DNA from: an uncultured Eubacteriales bacterium
GTDB taxonomy: Bacteria > Bacillota_A > Clostridia > Christensenellales > Aristaeellaceae
Reading direction: 5' to 3'
NCBI GenBank assembly: GCA_902795555.1
Contig: CADBLV010000097.1
Coordinates: 1-9,873 of the forward strand
Length of the DNA: 9,873 nt
Shown piece after piece: positions 5,696-9,873 of the stretch. The number at the start of each line of letters is the position of its first letter. The stretch's first letter is position 1. Position numbers and translations under genes: made by a program. The notes under the pieces were generated by a model that ran no database searches, was not told where the DNA came from, and saw only the letters and a program-made list of their open reading frames with translations.

Positions 5696-7174
5696 ATGGT
5701 CAGCCGTTTTGAACCCACTTTTGAATCCCTGCGCACATACAGAGCCCCGGATTGGTTCCGAAATGCAAAATTTGGCATCTGGAGCCACTGGGGCCCTCAA
5801 AGCGTTCCCATGTTTGGCGATTGGTATGCCCGCAACATATATATTGAAGGAACCCCGCAATACGAATATCATCTCCGGCATTATGGCCATCCCTCCAAAT
5901 TCGGATATAAGGACATCTGTGCCCTCTGGAAAGCGGAAAATTTTGATCCATCCTCCCTCGCGGACGCTTATTATCGTGCAGGAGCGCGATATCTCATGAC
6001 ACAGGGTACTCATCACGATCATTTTTTCAATTACCATTCCGCCATCAATCGTATGAACAGCGTCAACGTCGGCCCCCATAAGGATATTCTTGCACTCTGG
6101 AAAAAAGAAGCGGATCGCCTAGGGATGGCTTTTGGCATCAGTGAGCATCTCGGCGCATCCTTCTCCTGGTGGCGGGTGAATAAGGGCTGCGACAAATATG
6201 GTCCCTATGCCGGCGTCCCCTATGACGGAAATGATCCTGCTTATCGGGATTTCTATTATGCAAATCAGGAACACGGCACGGAAAACCCACTGGAAGCTTC
6301 TCCCTGGTACACAGACAATCCGGAATTCCAGGCCTATTGGCAGCGCTGTGTTTTCGAAATGATCGATCGTTTCCATCCAGATCTTCTCTATTCTGACGGA
6401 GTCCTTCCCTTTGGTGATCACTGGCTTTCTGAGCAGGGGAAAGATCAGGACCCCTCGGTTTATCGTCTGGGCCTGGAGGCGGTTGCCCATCTTTATAACA
6501 CATCCATTGCCGATCACGGTGAAAACCGCGCCGTCTATCTTCAGAAGGATCGCCGCCCAGAAATCTTCAGTGTCGGCGTCCTTGATATTGAAAAGAGCCA
6601 GCTCCCTGGAATTATGCCCGATCCCTGGCATACTGACACCTGTATCGGAAACTGGTTCTATGATGTCCATTCGCCTTATAAGCATCCCGATCAGATTATC
6701 GAAATGCTTGTGGATATTATCTCCAAAAACGGTGTTATGCTTCTCAACATTCTTCAGCGTCCTGACGGAACGATCGACGATGAAGCCAAATTCATCCTCG
6801 ATCAGCTGGCGTCCTGGTTCAGCGTCAACAGTGAAGCAGTTTACGAAACCCGTCCATGGCATGTCTTTGGCGAAGGTGATACGCGCGTGAAAATTGAAGG
6901 CTTCACGGAAGAAAAAACTGCCTGGAATCGTTCGGATTACCGTTTCGTTCAGAAAGCCGGCGCAGTCTATGCCTTTATGATGGGCGCTGCCCCGGGCGAA
7001 ACGGTTGCTCTCCGAAGTTTTGCCGAATATCCGGTCTCCTCCGTGGAGCTCCTGGGCGTCGGCCCTGTTCCGTTCACGCAGGAATACGGCGTCCTCCTGG
7101 TTTCCCTCCCCGCCGTCCTCCCTTCCATCTGCGCAAATGCTCTGAAGATCATTGCTCGCGGTGCCGCCGACTGA
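5696..7174 (+). CDS. GH29 alpha-L-fucosidase, probably cytoplasmic
   Basis: This 492-residue glycoside hydrolase family 29 enzyme should release L-fucose from alpha-linked fucosides with retention of configuration. Family signatures are FGIWSHWGP (26-34), GDWYARNIY (41-49), the active-site THHDHF (105-110), SVNVGPHKDIL (122-132) and HPDLLYSDG (227-235), whose D234 aligns with the catalytic nucleophile. E299 in VLDIEKSQ lies in the region where the acid/base is usually sought. A C-terminal beta-sandwich runs from about 385 to 492. No signal peptide is present, so the enzyme probably acts on imported oligosaccharides. AGGTGG lies about five bases before the ATG. The gene has its own promoter and shares a terminator with the convergent GH27 gene. 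The family is secure; the linkage and natural substrate are not known. Confidence 0.92.
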   Translation: MVSRFEPTFESLRTYRAPDWFRNAKFGIWSHWGPQSVPMFGDWYARNIYIEGTPQYEYHLRHYGHPSKFGYKDICALWKAENFDPSSLADAYYRAGARYLMTQGTHHDHFFNYHSAINRMNSVNVGPHKDILALWKKEADRLGMAFGISEHLGASFSWWRVNKGCDKYGPYAGVPYDGNDPAYRDFYYANQEHGTENPLEASPWYTDNPEFQAYWQRCVFEMIDRFHPDLLYSDGVLPFGDHWLSEQGKDQDPSVYRLGLEAVAHLYNTSIADHGENRAVYLQKDRRPEIFSVGVLDIEKSQLPGIMPDPWHTDTCIGNWFYDVHSPYKHPDQIIEMLVDIISKNGVMLLNILQRPDGTIDDEAKFILDQLASWFSVNSEAVYETRPWHVFGEGDTRVKIEGFTEEKTAWNRSDYRFVQKAGAVYAFMMGAAPGETVALRSFAEYPVSSVELLGVGPVPFTQEYGVLLVSLPAVLPSICANALKIIARGAAD

Positions 7175-7187
7175 TTAAAAAATGCAT

Positions 7188-7225
7188 GCAAAAGCCGCCC
7201 CGAAAAATATCGCGGCGGTTTTTGC
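7188..7225. terminator. Two-way rho-independent terminator between GH29 and GH27 genes
   Basis: GCAAAAGCCGCC (7188-7199) pairs with GGCGGTTTTTGC (7214-7225) over 12 positions including one G-T. The arm T-runs serve as U-tracts in both directions, and a further T-run (7181-7176 read on the minus strand) follows for the leftward transcript. It sits between two convergent genes, 13 bases after the fucosidase stop and 50 bases after the GH27 stop. Confidence 0.85.
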
Positions 7226-7275
7226 AATTTCAGAACCTGTTTTCGAGCCTTTTGCATCTTCACGCATTCAGATAC

Positions 7276-8529
7276 TCAGGGCTTTTGCAGCAGGAATACG
7301 GCAGCGTCATGGGGCGGGAGCACCGCCTGCACCTGCCGGGATGGGCTGTTTTCCCGTCCGGTCCACAGTTCCCGGATCGTCGGGCAGACTCCGGCAGGTA
7401 GTTCAGGTATCGCCGAAACCCTGTACTTTCGGTTCCGCAGGTTAAACAGAGCCAGATACCACCCGTTCCCATCCAACCGCGGAGCAATCCAGACACTTTC
7501 CTCTCCCGTCGTACGGAGGGGATGCGCACCGCAGCTCTCCCGCAGAATTGCCAGCACATCCCCGTTCGTCAGAAGAGACAGCGTAAATACGTCGTTCTTC
7601 GTCATTTCGCCGCCGATCATCATCGGGGACCGCATCATACACCACAGGGTCATCATCGTACGTTGCTCAGCCTGTGTGAAATGCGTCCATTCAGTCTCAT
7701 CCTCACACTGCCTCAAAGCGCCGACCGGAAGCATATCCGCGTCCGGCCAGTGACCCGGCGCGGCATGAATGCACCATTTCTCCGCCCGTTCGAACATATC
7801 CTTCAGCAGTCGCCAATCATCCCAGAAGTCATCTGTGATGCGCCACATATTGGCGTATTGCTTCAGGTGCTCCGCCTCTGCCAGTGGGGCCGGTCCGGGG
7901 CTCAGACTCAGCACCATCTCCCGGCCGCAGTTCCGGCAGGCTTCGGAAATCACTTCAATTTCCCGCCGGCAATGAGGGTATTCCCGGGCAATATCGTCGC
8001 ACTTAACGAAGTCCACGCCCCATGACGCGTATAGGCGAAAGATGCTGTCATAATAGGCACGGGCTTCCGGCTCTTGGCAGCGCAGCCCGTACATATCCGG
8101 ATTCCACGCGCAGATGGAATGCGGGTTAGCCGCTTGGTCGCATCGGAAAAGGCTGTCTGCGATAGGCAAACGGCGATGTGCTGCCGCACGGGGCAGACCC
8201 CGCATGATGTGGATGCCGAACTTCAGGCCCAAAGAATGTACATATTCTGCCAAGGGAGCAAATCCCTCGCCGCCCTTCGCGCTTGGGAAACGATTCTGTG
8301 CGGGAATCAGGCGTCCGTATTCATCCATGGCCAGTTCGGCAAACGGTGCATAGCTGTGATCCGCTGCATCCGGACGGGCCCACTGGATATCCACCACAAC
8401 GTATTCCCAGCCATATGGTTTCAGATGTTCAGCCATATAGCGGGCATTTTGACGAACCTTTTCCTCTGTCACTGCAGCCCCGTAGCAGTCCCAGCTGTTC
8501 CATCCCATCGGAGGTGTCGTGGCAATCAT
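7276..8529 (-). CDS. GH27 alpha-galactosidase-like glycosidase, probably cytoplasmic
   Basis: This 417-residue GH27 (clan GH-D) protein is likely an alpha-galactosidase; beta-L-arabinopyranosidase or alpha-N-acetylgalactosaminidase activity is possible within the family. The N-terminal TPPMGWNSWDCYG (5-17) opens the TIM barrel. D178 in DFVKCDD aligns with the nucleophile and D234 in RITDDFWDDW with the acid/base. PDADMLPVG (262-270) is the family's substrate-loop motif. A small beta domain covers about 325-417. There is no signal peptide. The ATG at 8529 is chosen because GGGGAG lies seven bases upstream and the codon overlaps the transporter stop as ATGA. The ATG at 8535 would place that site only one base away, and longer in-frame starts up to 8688 lie within transporter codons and encode nothing family-like. 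The gene is last in the operon, before the shared terminator. Confidence 0.9.
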   Translation of the reverse strand: MIATTPPMGWNSWDCYGAAVTEEKVRQNARYMAEHLKPYGWEYVVVDIQWARPDAADHSYAPFAELAMDEYGRLIPAQNRFPSAKGGEGFAPLAEYVHSLGLKFGIHIMRGLPRAAAHRRLPIADSLFRCDQAANPHSICAWNPDMYGLRCQEPEARAYYDSIFRLYASWGVDFVKCDDIAREYPHCRREIEVISEACRNCGREMVLSLSPGPAPLAEAEHLKQYANMWRITDDFWDDWRLLKDMFERAEKWCIHAAPGHWPDADMLPVGALRQCEDETEWTHFTQAEQRTMMTLWCMMRSPMMIGGEMTKNDVFTLSLLTNGDVLAILRESCGAHPLRTTGEESVWIAPRLDGNGWYLALFNLRNRKYRVSAIPELPAGVCPTIRELWTGRENSPSRQVQAVLPPHDAAVFLLQKP

Positions 8530-9873
8530 ATGCATTCTCCCCTTTCTTTTCTTTCTCTCCTCTTTCGACACACAAACCGGTCCATCAGCAACAGCAGAGC
8601 AGGCAGAAGCGTTAGTACAAGGATTACGGACATCAGTGCGCCGCGGGAAATCAGAAGGCCGATACTGGAGATATAGTAGATGCTGCACTGTTTTCCGATG
8701 ATAAACCCGGCAGTAATCAGGATGATGCCGGAGGTGAGCACGGTCGGCAGCGCAGTGTGCAGCGTTTGTTGAATCGCGTCTTTCCGGGTAAGGCCCTTTC
8801 CCCGGAAAATCCGATACTGATCGGAAACAAGAATGCCGTAATCGATGGTGGCACCCATTTGGATTGACAGACAGATCAGATAGGAGATGAAGAAGAGCGG
8901 CTGCCCCGCCATGCGGCTGATGCCCATGGTGATCCAGATGGCGCCTTCGATCACGAACACCAGGATCACAGGGAGCACAAAGGACCGGAAGGACAGGATC
9001 ACAATCAGCAGAATCGACAGCAGCGTGATCAGGTTCACCTTCATCAGATCACTCCGGAAGGCGTTGCCGATATCATAGGTAGACATAGGTCCGCCGGTGA
9101 TATAATACTGGTCGCCGTAAATCTGCCGCACCGTCTCAAGAATCTTCCCCATGCATGCGCTGAAATCCGGATCTGTCACATCAAAAGCCGGTTCCAGAAG
9201 CAGTCTGTGATATCTTTTCCCAATGAAAACTTTCCGTGCGGATTGCAGCTGGGTCTTAAGCTCACGTATGGATTCATTTCCCCCGGCAAAGGTTTCAGCG
9301 GCGTCCAGCAGTCGATCCGCCCGCACGCTTTCTCCGAATCCGTTGGCCGTGAAGAAAAGAGAAACCAGGGTTTGATCCACGCCTGTCATCTCAGCCGTCT
9401 CCGCCGGAGTATACTTTTTCAGGGCAGCTTCGCCGGTAGTCACCATGGCGGTGATCTGGCCGATCATGGGAGAGCCGTTCTCACGGGTGAGGATTTGCAG
9501 TGCCTGAACCGTCTCCCGCTGCCGGTCGTATTCCTCGTCGCTTTCATCCCCTGGAACAAGCAGCACCAATGGGTTTGAAGTACCGAAAAGGCCACTGATC
9601 CTGCCCGATTCCGTTTTGAAGGAATCTCCGGCCTCCGTGAACGTATATTTGTTTTGGAAGGAGAAAAAAGCCCCGCACAGCACAATCGCAATCATCACAG
9701 CCGCAACGGGCTTCCTCCCGGCATAAATGGCCGATCCCATCTTCTCCCCGCCGAAACGGATCGGACGGTGACGCGTTTTGTGAAGCAGATTTTTCATCAG
9801 CAAAGTCAGGGAAGGCATCAGCAAAAACACGCCAAGCATGCTGATGATGATCCCTTTGGTCAGAACCAGCCCG
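8526..9873 (-). CDS. MMPL/RND-superfamily membrane transporter, 5' end outside window
   Basis: The last 448 residues are visible; the reading frame continues past the right edge, so the ATG at 9839 is internal. Visible residues 1-25 complete the N-terminal transmembrane bundle. A segment at about 52-70 (PVAAVMIAIVLCGAFF) starts the second repeat, followed by a roughly 200-residue extracytoplasmic loop beginning with SNPLVLLVPG. The C-terminal bundle then follows (VNLITLLSILLIVILSF onward), including GATIDYGI, the proton-relay motif of MMPL proteins, and a basic cytoplasmic tail. Such proteins export lipids, glycolipids or peptides using the proton gradient in other bacteria; the substrate here cannot be told. 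The stop overlaps the GH27 start (ATGA), so the two proteins are made from one transcript and probably coupled. The promoter lies outside the window. Confidence 0.9.
   Translation of the reverse strand, partial: GLVLTKGIIISMLGVFLLMPSLTLLMKNLLHKTRHRPIRFGGEKMGSAIYAGRKPVAAVMIAIVLCGAFFSFQNKYTFTEAGDSFKTESGRISGLFGTSNPLVLLVPGDESDEEYDRQRETVQALQILTRENGSPMIGQITAMVTTGEAALKKYTPAETAEMTGVDQTLVSLFFTANGFGESVRADRLLDAAETFAGGNESIRELKTQLQSARKVFIGKRYHRLLLEPAFDVTDPDFSACMGKILETVRQIYGDQYYITGGPMSTYDIGNAFRSDLMKVNLITLLSILLIVILSFRSFVLPVILVFVIEGAIWITMGISRMAGQPLFFISYLICLSIQMGATIDYGILVSDQYRIFRGKGLTRKDAIQQTLHTALPTVLTSGIILITAGFIIGKQCSIYYISSIGLLISRGALMSVILVLTLLPALLLLMDRFVCRKRRERKERGECI
8537..8542 (-). promoter_or_regulatory. 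Ribosome binding site deciding the GH27 start
   Basis: GGGGAG on the minus strand lies seven bases before the ATG at 8529-8527 and one base before the ATG at 8535-8533. Only the former has normal spacing. The site lies within the last codons of the upstream transporter gene. Confidence 0.75.

Noticed and set aside
6119..6862. 247-codon open frame on the minus strand
   Set aside because: It lies entirely opposite the GH29 gene, whose product matches its family throughout, and the antisense translation resembles nothing I know. It is a by-product of codon bias.
8530..8688. N-terminal extension of the GH27 protein by 53 residues
   Set aside because: The extension lies inside the transporter gene, lacks a ribosome site and has no family match, while the ATG at 8529 has a good site, an ATGA overlap and begins just before the conserved TPPMGWNSW.
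9837..9839. ATG at 9839 as the transporter start
   Set aside because: The frame stays open to the window edge and encodes a fitting transmembrane segment (GLVLTKGIII) before it, so the gene continues beyond the window.
1..9873. CRISPR array, insertion sequence, phage or toxin-antitoxin genes
   Set aside because: No regularly spaced direct repeats, transposase or integrase motifs, or paired small toxin-antitoxin frames were seen on either strand.

Overview
The window looks like chromosomal DNA of a low-to-mid-GC Bacillota (Firmicutes) bacterium, Clostridia- or Erysipelotrichia-like. The grounds are a darA-holB-ricT cluster, AGGAGG-type ribosome sites, sigma-A promoters with 17-base spacers, and an L,D-transpeptidase with SH3-like and FlgD-like modules. 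The base composition looks near 50% GC by eye. I cannot name a genus.

Layout. On the minus strand, positions 1-2251 hold a tight housekeeping operon read right to left: darA (PII-like cyclic-di-AMP receptor), holB (DNA polymerase III delta prime) and ricT (YaaT/PSP1 protein, running off the left edge). A clean promoter sits at 2284-2312. Positions 2252-2809 are non-coding apart from a tRNA-Leu(GAG) on the minus strand, which has its own near-consensus promoter and terminator. The rest of that stretch contains a possible orphan plus-strand promoter and a leader with palindromes. A plus-strand gene for an exported L,D-transpeptidase follows (2810-4357). Convergent to it is a THUMP/SAM-dependent RNA methyltransferase (4432-5553, minus). 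A 142-base gap then carries back-to-back promoters for that gene and for a GH29 alpha-L-fucosidase (5696-7174, plus). The fucosidase converges, across a two-way terminator, on a minus-strand operon: an MMPL/RND transporter entering from the right edge, translationally coupled by an ATGA overlap to a GH27 alpha-galactosidase-like glycosidase (7276-8529).

How the genes fit together. The left third is core information processing and second-messenger signalling. The middle is cell-wall cross-linking and ribosome modification. The right third looks accessory: two glycosidases without signal peptides, so probably cytoplasmic, that could trim fucose and galactose (or arabinopyranose) from imported oligosaccharides. 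One of them is physically coupled to a large membrane transporter, which is unusual. No sugar uptake system or sugar-responsive regulator is visible. I found no CRISPR array, insertion sequence, phage gene or clear defence system, and I do not claim a new system. The points most worth a second look are the MMPL-GH27 coupling, the -35 palindrome shared by two divergent promoters, and the structured leader of the transpeptidase gene.
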